DNA of 64,000 bases from assembly GCF_030867145.1 (NCBI RefSeq), contig NC_134428.1, positions 22,919,537 through 22,983,536 on the forward strand, given 5' to 3'. Below are positions 33,335-46,380 of this stretch, piece by piece (within the stretch, counting starts at the first letter, position 1; each line of letters starts with the position of its first letter). The position numbers and the translations under genes are program-made. This DNA comes from Opisthocomus hoazin (lineage: Eukaryota; Chordata; Aves; Opisthocomiformes; Opisthocomidae). The notes beneath the pieces are model-generated. The model was given only the letters and a program-made list of their open reading frames with translations, had not been told where the DNA came from and did not search any database.

Positions 33335-34170
33335 GTTTTCCAGCCAGATCAGTTCTCCAATCTGGTTTGCTGTGTGGCTGCAGAAGCAGCAGTGCCAGCG
33401 TGGTGCCGGGGGAGGCAGGACCTCCTAGGCAGTGCCACCCCCGGGGTGCAGCCACTGTCCAAATCCACTGCTGGAGGATGTCTGCCATGACACCCTGTCA
33501 CCCTGCAGCACCGGCTGCTGGAACGGACCACGCAGGATGATGCTGAGGGCTGAGAGTGCTTAGTTGGAGGATCCTTCTGGTGTCCTGCAGGGCTTGGGTC
33601 TCTTGGAGAGCAGTGATGGGGCTTGTGGGTGTCCCTCAGGAGAGGAGGAGGAGGGAAGTCCTGGTTCCAGCCTATAGCTGGAGTCTTTTGTCTCCTGTAT
33701 AGCTAATCCAGTCCAGCCTGGGGTCTGTGTGGATCCAGAGAGGAGCAGGGTGGGGAAGCAACCCTGAAACAGCCTCTTCTGGGGTGCCCACGAAGCCGGG
33801 CGGTAAATGGGCATTGAGCGATGTGGCCGGTGCGAGCAGCCCTCTGGCAGGACCTTGCTTTGGAAAGCCCACGGCACCCCAGACAGCTCGGTTTGGGGCG
33901 AGAGGCTCAGCAGAAGTCCTTCTGCAGCATTCACCGCCCTTCAGGAATGGTTCCCGCGGTGCTGGGGGGTCCCCCCTGCTTTTTTGGCAGCTGTGGTCCA
34001 GTGCTTGGTGAGACCTGGACATGTGCCCTGTTGTCACCAGTCCCCTGCCGCGAAGGGATTCCAGGGCCTGTTGTCTGCCCCAGCTTTGTGGGGCACAGCT
34101 CCGGTGTCCCTGGCAAGGCCCGGGGGCTGGTGGGCGCTGCCATGACGCACCTCGCTGTCTTCTCTTGCAG
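32176..34170 (+). other. MPRIP intron 2
   Basis: About 2 kb, GTAAGC to TTGCAG. It holds an A-rich tract (33301-33331) and unique sequence with no recognised gene or interspersed repeat. Confidence 0.85.
33301..33331. repeat. Poly-A tract
   Basis: About 31 bases of A broken by one G-A step. No retrotransposed gene body was recognised upstream of it. Confidence 0.8.
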
Positions 34171-34236
34171 AAATGGCAGCGTCGGTTCTTCATCCTCTAC
34201 GAGCACGGGCTGCTGCGCTACGCCCTCGACGAGATG
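34171..34236 (+). CDS. MPRIP: MPRIP exon 3 (residues 67-88)
   Basis: 22 codons, phase 0 at both ends, acceptor TCTCTTGCAG and donor GATG|GTGAGT. KWQRRFFILYEHGLLRYALD is the same as the human sequence as I recall it. It forms the second to third beta strands of PH domain 1, where the KW-R-FFxL pattern is typical of PH folds. Confidence 0.97.
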
Positions 34237-37200
34237 GTGAGTGCTGCCGGCGGAGACGCGTGGCCACGTTCGGGCTGTGGGGAGGGGGCTGCCCATGCCC
34301 CAGAGCCGGGGACACCTCTGCTGCCCTCTGAGGAGTGTGGGGTGATGCTCCCGGTGCGCAGCGAGGTCCCTGCCAGACTGGTGAAGCGTTGTGCTCGCTG
34401 GGTTTGGCTTACGGCCGGGCTGGGTTTGCGTGGGAGCTTGGTGGACGGTCTGCGGAGGGTGGTGGGTGTTCTGGAGGTGTGTGGGTCCCACCTGGGTCTG
34501 CTGCCAACAGATCCCACACCGGCAGGGAGTGCTAGGGGGGTCCTCAGGGTGTTCACCCCCCTCCCACTCCTTTCTGCCCCAGTCTTCAGTGCCGGCTGGG
34601 ACTTGGTGGCGGTGAATCGCCTTGGCAGTGCCCGGGAAGGAGGCCCTGGAAAGGAGGTCAGCTGGGATGGCTTCCCACTGCGTGCCCACCCCGGCACGCC
34701 AGCGGCACCGCTCCCCTCGCTAGCAGAGAGGGGGGAGACGAAAGGAAACCTGCGGAAGGAAGGGAACCTCCCTTCCCTTGTCCACTGCGGCTGCAGAGTG
34801 GAGCTGCTGAGCCCCGCGGGGTCAGCCCCGTAGTGACCGTCTGGGGCTGCCGAATTATTCCCCTGGTTAGAGCGAGCCCCTGGGAAGGTGCCGGGGTTTG
34901 AGCGTGGTGGCACAGCACTGCACGCCGTGCGCCCACGTGCTGGGATCCGCCTGGGCGGGAGGCTCACGAACCGGGCGCACTGGGATGCGGAGCAGCGTGT
35001 GTGCTCACACGTGGGGCCGGGACGTGCGGGGACACGTGGGGATCTGCGTCGGCGGCGGGGAGGCTCCCTTGGTCCTCGGCACGCCTTGGTCCGCGGCCGA
35101 TGCCTGCTGCGAGGGCACCGTGGGGCGGGGGGCACGCAGCGCAGCAGGCGTTGCTCGAGTTTCATGCCTTGTTTGTTTGTATTTTTTCTTGGGGTTGGTC
35201 CAAGTGCCCTAAATAATTTAAATGTCTCGGGTAGGAGCGGTGGAGGCTTTCAATACGTTCGTAGTGTCTCAGCAATGTGGCTCAGCACTGGGCTGGTGTT
35301 TGATGTCCTACAGCGACAGGAGAACGGTGTGTGGCTGGCTGGGATGGGGAGGTGCCCTGATCCGAGGAGAGGTAGAAGGATATTGGGAGAGATGATTTTT
35401 AATTTTCTTCTTTTTTTCGGTTTTGCATCCTGGAGAGGTTGACCTGCCCCAGATGCTGCTGCCTCGGGGCAGGAGCAGCCCTGTGCCCTGCTCTCTGGAC
35501 CTCGGGGCACTGCTCGCCGTCCCCCAGCAGCCCTGTGCTGCTGGGAACTGTTGCCAGAGAGCACGCAGAGGGTGAAGGAAGCATCCCGCAGTTTTCTGGG
35601 CACCTCCTGGGCTTTTTCCCCTCGAGAAGGGTAAAAGTGGGGAAAAAAAACAAAGGGAGCATGGAACAGGAGGAACAGCCCCCGAGCAGGAGGAAAGGGG
35701 GGGTTTTGTTGTCGCTCAGCCCATGCAGGAGCAGGGCTGGGGCAGCTGAGGAAGGACAGACAGGGACCATCTTCTCCCACATGTGGGAACGTGTCCTGTG
35801 GTGTGTCCTCCGCTTGACCTTGGGGGAAGTTTTGTTTTTCTGCCAAACCACCAGTCCCTGACCCCTCTGCCTCGGGTGCCGGCATGGCTCTGCTTGCTGG
35901 CCCCGAGCCCCGCTCCAGCAGCCCACCGTGCCCCGGCACAGTCCTGCCCGGGCAAGACCAGAGCGTGGCTCAGAGGGCTCTGGTGGGTTTGGGACCCACC
36001 GTCACCGTCCCACAGCATCAGGCCATGATGTTGGAGTATTGGGGATCACTGGAGAGGACTGGTGGCACTTGGGTCAGGCTGTCAGCAGGCACGTCCCTGT
36101 GGGGAATGCAAGGACCCAGCCCAGTGCCCACTACTCCACGGGCATTGCTGGATGGGGTTGCAGGGGACACTGGTTTCTCCCCTGGGGTGCTTCTCCACCC
36201 CTCCGGCTGTGTCCCCCCTACCTCCACGGGCCAGGGAGGAGCAACAGGGCCAAGGCATTGCCCAGGAGGTGCCAAGCACAGTTCTTGCGTGGGGGATCCA
36301 CTTTGCCGCCCATGCAGGGATGATCTACCCCCAGTGGGCCCCGATTGCCCCCCCCGGGAGCTGGGTGGGGGTCCCGTGGGGGCCTCGGTGTGCTGGGAGC
36401 TGGGTGGCAGCTGGCCGGAGACCTCCCAGGCTGTTGCAAGCAGGGATTGAACTGCTCTGCCTTGAACCTGTTCGACATTAATTTTGTGGGTTTGGCAATT
36501 TCTGCTCTTACTAAAAGCAGGAGGGGAGAGAGGGGTGGGCTTGGGACGGAGCCCTGGGCTGGCGGTGGTGGTGGAGAAGCTCCCGTGCCCGGCCAGGGAC
36601 ACCCCACGTCTCGCTGCCGGCAGGTTGGAGAGCAGCAAGGGGTGGCTTGAAGCCCGGCCCCAGGCTAGGGAGACCTCGGGGCGGGGGGGTTCTGCAAAGA
36701 GCCCCTCTGTGCCACGGTACACAGAGGCTGAGGGACGGGCCAGCCTCGGACACAGGAGCCTTTTGTCGTGCGATGGGTTGAGTTTGGTGTTGGACTGGAG
36801 CATTTTGGGCGAGGAAAGCCCTTAGGAGAAGGTGGGACAAGCGGGCACCAGCCGCCCCACTGGCATCCAACCTTCTCCTGAGACCTGCCCACGCGTGTCC
36901 CCAAGCTGATCCTGAGTCTGTGCTCCTGCTCGGCCGCCTTCTTTCTGTATGTCCACCCTTCCATCTGTCCGTCCCTCCTCTGCCATATTTTCACTCTGCG
37001 AACCCCAACCGGTTCTGCGCAAGGGCTGCGGTGGGGGGGACGTGTGCAGGCTATGGACCTCAATCCCCTCAGACCTGGGCTGAGCCCCCAGCCTCGCTCC
37101 CTGGGGTCTCCTTCTTTCACCCTGGTGCCGTTGCTGCCGGCAGCGCCAGCCCGGAGCCTGCCTCGCCTCTGGGAACGCCGAGCGGAGCGCATCCCCTTCC

Positions 37201-37488
37201 CCGCTGCGGGGAGCGTGCCAGCGGCCGTTCCCGGCTCTGCTGAGCCCCGGCTAAGCCGAGCCTGCTCAGACGTGCAGAAATTCCTCCCTCCCAGCCGCGG
37301 GTGGATGCGGAGGTTGTGTGATCGCTCGGGGTTGCTTTCCCATGCTGAGCCGCTGCGATTACCCCTCGGCACCGGCTTGCTCCTGCCGTTTGATAACCCT
37401 CCGTGCTGACCGGGTAGCGTGCGGGGGTTGACATTTCTCCGCAGCAGCTGGAGGATGGCGAAACCGTTCTTGGGTTGCACTAAGGGAA

Positions 37489-37931
37489 GGGAGGCTGATG
37501 AGGGGACTGGAACATCTGCCCTACGAGGAGAGGCTGAGGGAGCTGGGCTTGTTCAGCCTGGAGAAGAGAAGGCTGCGAGGGGACCTAATAAATGCTTATA
37601 AATATCTGCAGGGTGGATGTCAGGAGGATGGGGCCAAGCTCTTTTCAGTGGTGCCCAGTGACAGGACAAGGGGCAACGGGCACAAACTGAAGCAGAGGAA
37701 GTTCTATCTGAACACGAGGAAGAACTTCTTCCCTCTGAGGGTGACGGAGCACTGGAACAGGCTGCCCAGGGAGGTTGTGGAGTCTCCTTCTCTGGAGATA
37801 TTCCAGACCCGCCTGGACAAGGTCCTGTGCAGCCTGCTGTAGGTGACCCTGCTTCGGCAGGAGGGTTGGACTAGATGACCCACAGAGGTCCCTTCCAACC
37901 CCTACTATTCTGTGATTCTGTGATTCTGTGA
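37489..37931 (+). mobile_element. CR1 LINE 3' fragment
   Basis: Plus-strand copy with the open ORF2 C-terminus from 37498 to its TAG at 37840-37842, then the 3' UTR and an ATTCTGTG tail repeated three times. The ORF2 end here keeps the stop codon that is changed in the 53-kb copy. It looks relatively young. Confidence 0.95.
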
Positions 37932-39416
37932 GGCAAGAGGGTGACAGGGAGCTGAGGACAGGCTTGGGGACGAGCTGCTGCGTCGCCAGCATCTGAGGAC
38001 GTTTGCCCCCGTGTGCTCCCCAGTCCTTTGGTTTTCCCCAAGAGTTACGTTCCCTGATTCCCCATTGCATGGAGTGCGAGACTAAAGCCTGCCAAAAAAA
38101 CCTAAGCCAAGGCACATGTGTCCAGAGACTTGTTTTGGAGGTGGAAGACTCACCCAAAGAGCTTAGACCTTTGGTACTTCAGGATATGTGAAACTAGAGA
38201 GGATAAAGTCCTCGACCTGTGGGGAAAGAGCCCTGCCTGGGCTGGGAGGGATCGCACTGAGTCCCTCGAGGGGACGAGGGGGAACCCGTGCCAGGACGGT
38301 GGGTGGCTCCGTCCCAGCACGCTCTGTCCACGGGGAAATGCCCAAACCGGTGCTGGCAGCTGCAGCCTCTGACGTTGCCTCACGCTGTGCAAGGTCCCAG
38401 TCCTCCTGTTCAAACACCCTGTGGTCCCCAGCGAAACCCCTGCTGCAGCGGGAGAACAGCCCAGCACCGCAGTGCCAGGGCGGTTTGGGAGGTTTTGGTT
38501 GAGGTATGGGAGCTGCCACAAAAATAGTGCCGGGGTAAGGGGCTGGAGCCAGAGAGTGGCAAGTGCAGAGTGTTTGCCTCCATTTGTTTTGATTGCCGTG
38601 GTCTATAATTAGCGGCCGAGGTCGCTATGAATAGAGCCCTGCTGCGTGGGAACGTCATGGAGAGGCAGGGGGTTTGCAGGGGTAGCGATGGCCTCAGCGC
38701 TGCCTGGGGAAGGATCCAGCCCCGTGACTAGAGCAGGTCAGAGAAGAGAGTCTGGATCTCCAGCCCAGCTTCTTAATGACTCATTATGTGTCCATGGGCC
38801 AGGCCCAGTTGCTGTGCCTCAGTTTACCCTTCTGCCACTTCCCTTGGGCTGGGATTTACGCTGGGTTGCCATTTGTGCCAGTGCTTTGCCCCAGCGAGAG
38901 CTGCATCGTCCCTGGAGATATTCTTCCATCACACGAGGCTTCGTTTCAGTGGCTGCCTGAGACTATTCATTTTGGTCTGTTTTTTCTTTGTGGAAGTGCT
39001 GGTTTGAAATTCAGACTCTCCTGGGAGCGTCTCAGATTTGCTGGTGTTGTGGATAACGTAATGCCAAGGTGAGAGCATCTTCTGGGTGGGCTTTCCCAGC
39101 TCCCGTGTGGGGGATCAGGAGGAGCATCCCTGGGCATGCCGTGCCCTTCTCCCAACAAGGTGATCTTGCTCCGTGTCGGCGGGGTGAAGCGTGAGGATGG
39201 GCTCAGAGCCCTGTCTCTACCCTACCCCTTGTTTGCTGGAGTCCAGTTGCTTTCTCACCTTGGGGTGGTGGCATTAGGACTGCTGTTTGGGGGGATCTAA
39301 GAGGATGCTTAAACCAGTAGGCAGCCATCTCTGTGCCATCTTGCTCATGCGTGTGGGGTTGGGTGGTTGCATCCTCCGTGGCGGCGTTGCAGACTCTTCT
39401 CGGGCTCAGGAAGGAG

Positions 39417-39587
39417 TCTCCTTCTCTGGAGAGACTCTAGGAGTCTCCTTCTCTGGAGATATTCAAGACCCGCCTGGACAAGGTCCTGTGCAGCCTGCTG
39501 TAGGTGACCCTGCTTCGGCAGGAGGGTTGGACTAGATGACCCACAGAGGTCCCTTCCAACCCCTACCATTCTGTGATTCTGTGATCC
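39417..39587 (+). mobile_element. CR1 LINE 3' end with internal duplication
   Basis: Short plus-strand copy. The word GGAGTCTCCTTCTCTGGAGA occurs twice at its 5' edge (from about 39412 and 39440), then the normal tail follows to the ATTCTGTGATTCTGTG end. Confidence 0.92.
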
Positions 39588-42500
39588 TCGCAGCCCGGTA
39601 GTTCTGCTCCTAAGTCAGGAACTCGGGCGGATCATAAGGACGTTAACCTCGGTATGGTGGAGCAGACATCCCTGCTCCAGCCCGCGATGGCTGGGCAGGA
39701 GGTCAGGAGGGAGCCGGGAGCTGATGGGACCGGGGCAGGATGAAGAGCGAGGCCAGCCTGGCATCTGGCAATGGTTAGGGGAGCACCGGGACCCCCGGAC
39801 TGGGTGTATAAATAGGAGAAGAGGGGCTGGCTCAGAGGTGGGAGGTCTGGCACTGCGCAGGGGGCTGCCAGGTCACATCTGGAGCCTCGCGTGGCCCCAG
39901 GCCCTGCTCCTGGCCGCGGAGACCTAAGGAACCGATAAATGGGTAACAAAGGCGAGCGGTGTAAGCGTAGGTGGCTGCTGGTGGGGGATCAGAGGGAGGG
40001 AGGGGTGCGTGCCCAATGATGCTGTGATCTATAGACGCGTGTAATTACTGTTTCCTAATCAAACCTCCTCCAAAATCCTCTTTATTTGGAAGAAAGGGGT
40101 GTTTTAAAACGTCACTGTCAGCAGAGCTGCGGCGTGTTAATTTTCATCGTAGTTCCCTCTTTTGTCATCTGGGTTGTTTGAAGAAGCCAAGAATCCATGC
40201 GTGTGTTTTTCTCCTCCTTTTCAGATCAAAGCAGTTTACTTCAGTCTTGGCACAGAATGGAAATCCGTTGGCAGGGATTAAAAACGAACCTTTAAGCATC
40301 CTGGCCTCTCTGTCCGTCCTTTTTCCACAGATTTTTGCCATTTAAGTGTTTCCAAGCTCTCCCTGCCCCCTCCTCCACGGGAGCACCGGGCTTTACAAAC
40401 CCCCGTTCCCCTCGTCCCCAGCGTTTCCCCCCCCTCACGGACACAATTTTGGCAGTGCCTCCGTTTGCCAGATCTTCAAGACTTTCAGTTTCTGTTTAGC
40501 ATAGAAAGCTTTGGGCTTGAATCAAAGCGTGTTTCAAATTTAAAGCAGGCTGAAACAGAAAGGCTGGAGGGGAGCGGCTGTGCGAGGCTCGGGTGGCGGC
40601 AGGGACCCCCGCGCCAGGTTTTTTCCAGGGCGTTGGTGTGACTTGGTCTTGCAGTGGGAGGACTTCTTCCTGGCTCTGCTGGGTTTTGGTTCAACCTCAG
40701 TAGAGGGGGAAAGCGACTCCTTGCACGGCCGCATCCTGCGATGGTCTGGAGATGGTGTGTCACCTCGGCAAGTGCTGGTGACAGCGCCCTGCCAGTCCCA
40801 CCAGTTTATGCAGTGGGGTGGGAAATGGCTTCATCCAGGAGCTCCTGGATTGCTGGTCATGGTGTGGGTGGGAAATCATGCAGGGTATGAACCGGCTGGG
40901 ATGGGAGTGATGGGCAGTGGTGGGCAGCAGAGCCGGGGAAATAACTGGTTTGGTGGGAGCGGGGTCGAAGATGAGCTGTGGGGAGGCTTCACACCGGATG
41001 TTTAGTCCATATCTCAAAATGAAGCAGTAGAAATAAGGAAATGTGTGGAATAACTGGGGAGCAGTGATCCTTTCTCCTCCAGGAGAGGGACTCTTGAAGT
41101 CAGGGTGCAAGGGAGAGGGGACAAAGCACGTCCTTGTGATTGCACTGCGGGAGATACAGAGACAGCACAAATGTTGGTGGCTCCCAACAGAGCTTGGAGG
41201 TCTTTGATGGATCTGTTGTGTTTAATTCTCAGTACTGCTTTTGGGGAAAAACAATTCTGTGAAACCTACCAGCAGTCCTTGGAACTCGTTCCCCAAGACA
41301 TCGCTGAAGCCAGGACTGAGCCGGCTTGAAGGGTTTGGGAGGATACGCACATCTTCATTCGCGGTCTCTCTAATCTTCATGTCTTGCTTGATGCAGATCC
41401 AGTGTCATTTTGTTTGCTGGGGTTGGGTGTGGGGATGCCGTAACGGTGGCTTCAGGGGGGTTCATGTCTTCCCTTTTCTGTCTGCTCAAAGCGTCTGGTC
41501 CCGGTTGCTGCTGGAGGTGGGTCCTGCTGTCAAGACACCAGTGGGCACCTCCGTGAATGGTTCCCCACCCTACCCTCTGCTATTTTACCTCGTTTGGTTT
41601 AGTTTGTCGCGGTGTTTGGGGAAGTGAAACTGCTGAGCTGCAGAAGGGTGGTTCACCGGGGCTGAGGGAACAGGGAAGGGCTCTGCCCAGGGATGGCTCC
41701 AACTCCAGTCCTGGCATTGGGGTCCATGGCTGGGGACCGTCGCTGGGAGCCCAAAAGTGCCTGGGTTTACTGTGAGTGTAGGTGGATCAAGGTGGCTGTT
41801 TCTGTTCACATCTTCTCGAGTGTGGATGGAGGACGCTGATGTCCACGTTGAAGCTCCCCAGGAAAGGGATTTGGTGCCTGCAGGACCCACTCGGGTGAAG
41901 CAGTCCGTGGTGGGAGCTTTGGGAGTTAACAGAAGGCAAGAGGATGAAAGCGGAGTTGGGAGAGCTCAATACAGCCAGCAACCTCCTAATGAAGGAGCAG
42001 AGCAGCTTTGATGACCTGGCCCAGGTGCTTCCTTCCTGGAAACAACACAGCCGCCATTGTCTGCTGCAGGGCGAGCTGCGGAGCTGGAATTGCTCTTACG
42101 CTGAGCAACGAGAGCAGGTTCAAGCGGCTCTGCCTTTTCTGCTTTTTCGCTACTTCTCCATCTCTTGAGACCCGACAAAGGCGTTTGTGTAGAAGACACG
42201 TGCAAGAGCAGTAGGGGAAATGAGATGGGTTGTAAATTGGATTTATCTAGTTGACGGGAGGCAGACTGGTATGGGCGCTTGTAGCAGCTGGAGTTTGTTC
42301 TTTATGACTTCTGGAAATCTGGGCTCCGTACCCGCGGCTTCCAGCCTGGCTGTAGGCTCTCGGCGAAACAAAAATCGTGATCTGCTGTGAAACATTAATG
42401 CAGAAATCAAATGCGCCTCTAATGGCATTCAGCAGCGAAGACGTCAGAGCTGGTCGTGGAACAGCACCGCTAATTGCCGAGCGCACGATTACCCTCATGC

Positions 42501-45500
42501 GAGCCCTCCGGGGCCCCGGCTGCGTTCCCACCCTCTGCCTCGCGCCGTGGCCTCGGCCCTGCCTCTCCTCTGCGTCCCACCACGCCGTAAACATCTGATG
42601 AAACACAGCACGCCCGCGACGGCCCCGAATACCGCGGCGGCGGGCGGCAGATGGTAGCACGGGTATTTACTACGGGCGGTTGCTCCAGCTGCTTTTCTCT
42701 TTTTTTTCCTAAATTTTTAATTTTTCTTTCTGGTGGAGCAGTTGAAAGGCAGCCGAGGAAGGGGCTGCGGTGGTGGGTGCCTTCGGTGGCTGCGCAGTCC
42801 CAGCCCTCTGCAAGCCAGGGCAGCGCTGGGCTCCCCAGCATCCCCCAGTCCCTGGGTGGCCCGTGCCTGTCCGCAGAGACCGGAGCGACCAACCCACCCA
42901 AGGAACCAACAAAACCACCGGTTTTTTGTCGCTTGGTGCCGGGGAGGGGGTGTGAAACGAGTTGCTGCAGCACAGCCCCGTCGCTGCCGGCCGCACCACG
43001 GAGCTGTGAGGATGAGGCTGGGTTTAATCCTTTCCAGCCCTGTCACGGGCCACCAGCTGAGGTCGGCAAGGACCACCAGTGGGCTGTGGGCACGGCTCGG
43101 GTGACGCTGGGCATTAGCACCCCTTTTCCCATGGCATAAAGGAATGCCTGGAAGAAATGGCATCCCGGTGGCTGGCACGTCCCTGCTCCTGCCAAGGGTC
43201 CCATCTCTGCCGGGTGGCGTGGGGTCTCCTGGCCTCGCCTGGTGGGTTCGGTGCTGCAGAACCCTCAGTGACAGCTCGGAGAGGGGGATGAGGACGTGAA
43301 TCAAACAAGGCAACAAAGCAGCTCGGAAAATCCAAACGCGTTCCTCCTTTTTTTTCCAGCAGAGATCCTGTGTTCCTGGATTGTTGACATGACATATGTG
43401 GGTTGGAGAAAGGCAGCGGCGGCTTCTGGCAGGGGAGGAAGGGGCCGGGGGGGCTCTGCAAGCCGAGATGCTGATTACCGGGGGCAGCAAATAGCTTGCA
43501 GCTGCCTCCGCTCAACACGCTCTTTGTGGCTCTTGCAGCCACTCTTTGGATGCAGCTATTTTTAATTTCCCCAAGCGTGCACACAAAGCAAAGGGGGTGG
43601 GCGATGCCGCTGGCATCCCCCCTTCCTGCCCCCCGCTTCCACCCCCTTCCCGGCCAGCCCCACGCTTCCCGGCTTCTTTCCGGTCTCTGGGGAATGGGGG
43701 AGCTGCACCCCCTTGGGTTTTTTTTGGGGTCTGGCTTGGGAGCCGGCCTCGGCTCCCCCCGCCCCGCGCCAGTCTGTGCGGGGAGCTGGGAAAATGCAGA
43801 AATAAATAAATACGCAATTAGGCAGGCGTCCAGCCGTGGCGGGGGGTGGGTGCTGCAAAAAGAGGCTCCGGCCAAATTTTGGAATGCCTGAGAAAGCGGC
43901 CGGAGCCGTGGGCGAGCGCAGGGTTGTGGGCTTCCCACCGCCGCTCTCCTCCCGGCAGGGAGGAAGAGGAAGGAGGGAAGGAGGGTGGCAGCTCCCAGCC
44001 TTGCTCTCAGGGCAGGGGGTTCCCCCCATCAGCCTTTCGCAGAGTCCAGGACAAAGCGTGTTTGTGCTGGAGGTGTGATGAGAGCGGGGGGTCTCGGCCA
44101 GCCCTCGGTGTGCTCTTGCCACGGCTCGAGAGCAAACTTTCCGCTGGTGTTTTCGGGGCCAAAAGCCGAGGTGTGCACTCCGTTCAAGCAGCAACACGGT
44201 TCGGGTTTAATAAATTACTGATTTGCAGTCCTTGTTTCTCTGTTACGGTAAGCGTTAGTGAATATTATATTTCTGGTTTATCCCGGACATGCATTATTCA
44301 TCAGGTTTGGAGTCTGTAAAAGGGACATTGTCAGGTTAAAACTTGCATGGAGACAAGCCGAGGTCTTCAGCGAGGTTTTGTAAACGGCTTTTCTCAGGGT
44401 TACTGAATGCAGGGTTTTTGCAGAAGTCCAAACCTTTTGTCCGTGCTGTTTTGAGGCATTTCTGGTGAAAAATGAGAATTCCCAGGCAGATTTATTCTTG
44501 GTCTTGCTGATTGAGTTATCATGGGCTGCAAGATATATAAGGCAGGAAAAAAATGCCAGCAAAATACTGCTTGGCCAGTGACAGCGTGTGAATGTGCTTT
44601 TGCTAGTTTTGTGAGACCTTTTTATTTTGCCCTGTCCCTTCAAAGCTGCGGAAGAGGCTCTTCCCTGCAGCCGCTGAGGTCTGCCTGCAAGTAGGCAACA
44701 AGGTAAACCAGCCAGTCAGACTTGCTGAAAGTTAAAATTACCACAGGTAAATCACGTGGGCAGCAGCTTAATGTTCCCCTTCACCTCCTTCCCGCAGGAT
44801 CCAGGAGGTGATTTCTCTGCGTATATTAACGTGGGTTGCACCCTGCCGCCCGCCGCGGGCAGCCCGGCTCCTCCGCGACCTCGGCTGCTCGTAGAGGAGA
44901 GCAGGACCCTGGGGCAGAGGTGCTGGGTGGGGTGCTTGGGCGGCTCCGAGGGCCAGGGAGAGCTGGGGAAGCCTCCCACCTACCAGGGAGGGTTTTTTTC
45001 CCCACGTTTTCCTGGCGTGCACCCCAGGACCGTGCCACGTCTCCGCTGCCATTGCGCTGCTCGATGTGGGGCTGCAGGGGTGCTGTCTTGGGGGTCCCTG
45101 CTCTTTCACAGCCCGTGCCACGGGTGCTGTGGCTCCAGGTGCTGTAGCTGTGGTTCTCCATGATTTTATGGGCCCTGGGGACCCACAGCAAGGCTGTGGG
45201 ATGCTCTCTTGCTGCAGCCCACGGTTGTCACCACGCTCCTCTCAGTCCCCATACGGTGATGCCTGCAGCGTTTCCTTCGCCGTGGGTGACGGGGTCCCCA
45301 GGGAGAGGAGGCAGAGGGGTTGGGAGCACAGGTTGGTTTTAGACACGTCCCGGCAGCACCCTGAGCTTGCACGGGATTTCCACCCGTTGTGATGCCGCAG
45401 CTGGGGAGAAAGGGTGGGTTTTTTGGAGCCTGCCCAACCTTGGCCCTTTCCTCCTCATTTCATCGGCGCTGCCGCGACAGCATCGGTAAAGTCGCAGCAG

Positions 45501-46330
45501 ATCACCGGGGCGCTGCGGAGCTGCTGGGATATAATTAGGGTTTTAGTTCACTTTCCTGGCTGCTTTCCCATTAGGGGCGGGACAGCGAGGATTATGGACG
45601 GAGCAGATGTGTGGAGGAAGGGGATGTTTGGCTTCGACGGGCGGTTAATGCCAAGCACAGGCCGATGCCAAGGGGTGAGGTCCATCGTCCCAGGCACAGG
45701 GGATGTAGAAACCTCCTCGGGCTCATCCCCGTCGGGTGCACCAGCCCTAGGTTTCTTCTCTCCGCTGAGGCCGAGCGGCTGCTCCCGAAGGAGTGGTTGC
45801 GGGGACTGCTTCCAGGAGCAGATCGCAGCCACGAGCTCGTTCCTCTCCCTGAACTCCTCTGCGAGTGTGAGAGCCAGGTTTGGGGAGAACATGCTGCTCC
45901 CCTGGGACGCGGGGACAGCTCCGGCAGCTTGGTGTGTTATTCCCAGCCTTTACCCCTGGCCATGGCAGGGGCTCAAAGCACTGTTCCCCTGGGTGCCGCT
46001 TGCCTTTGAAGCCGGCGATGCCTGCCCAGCCAGGACGGCTCTTTGCCGTCTGCGTTGGCACCTCCACGGCACCTTGCACGTGGCAGCAAAGCCCAGCTCG
46101 AGTTGTTGCTGGGTGGTCTCCTCGCTGTGCCACAGCCGTGTGCGCCTGTTGGAAGCTTGTCTCCTTGGAGTTGCCTTTCTTGGCCAAAGAGCTTCCCATT
46201 TTGTGCCATTTGGTGGGATGGCCAACGGTTAAAGATCGGGAAAACCTCTCTGGTTGCCACTTCAGCTTTTGGGAAGGTCTCCAGAGTCCAAGCTTGTCTG
46301 GGAGCTGCTGGGAGCAATGCAGAGCAGAGC

Positions 46331-46380
46331 AGGTATGGGGTTTTCTATAGGGGTGAGGTATGGGGTTTTCTATAGGGGTG
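46331..46380. repeat. 25-bp tandem duplication
   Basis: AGGTATGGGGTTTTCTATAG begins at 46331 and again at 46356; a third, partial start follows. Confidence 0.85.
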
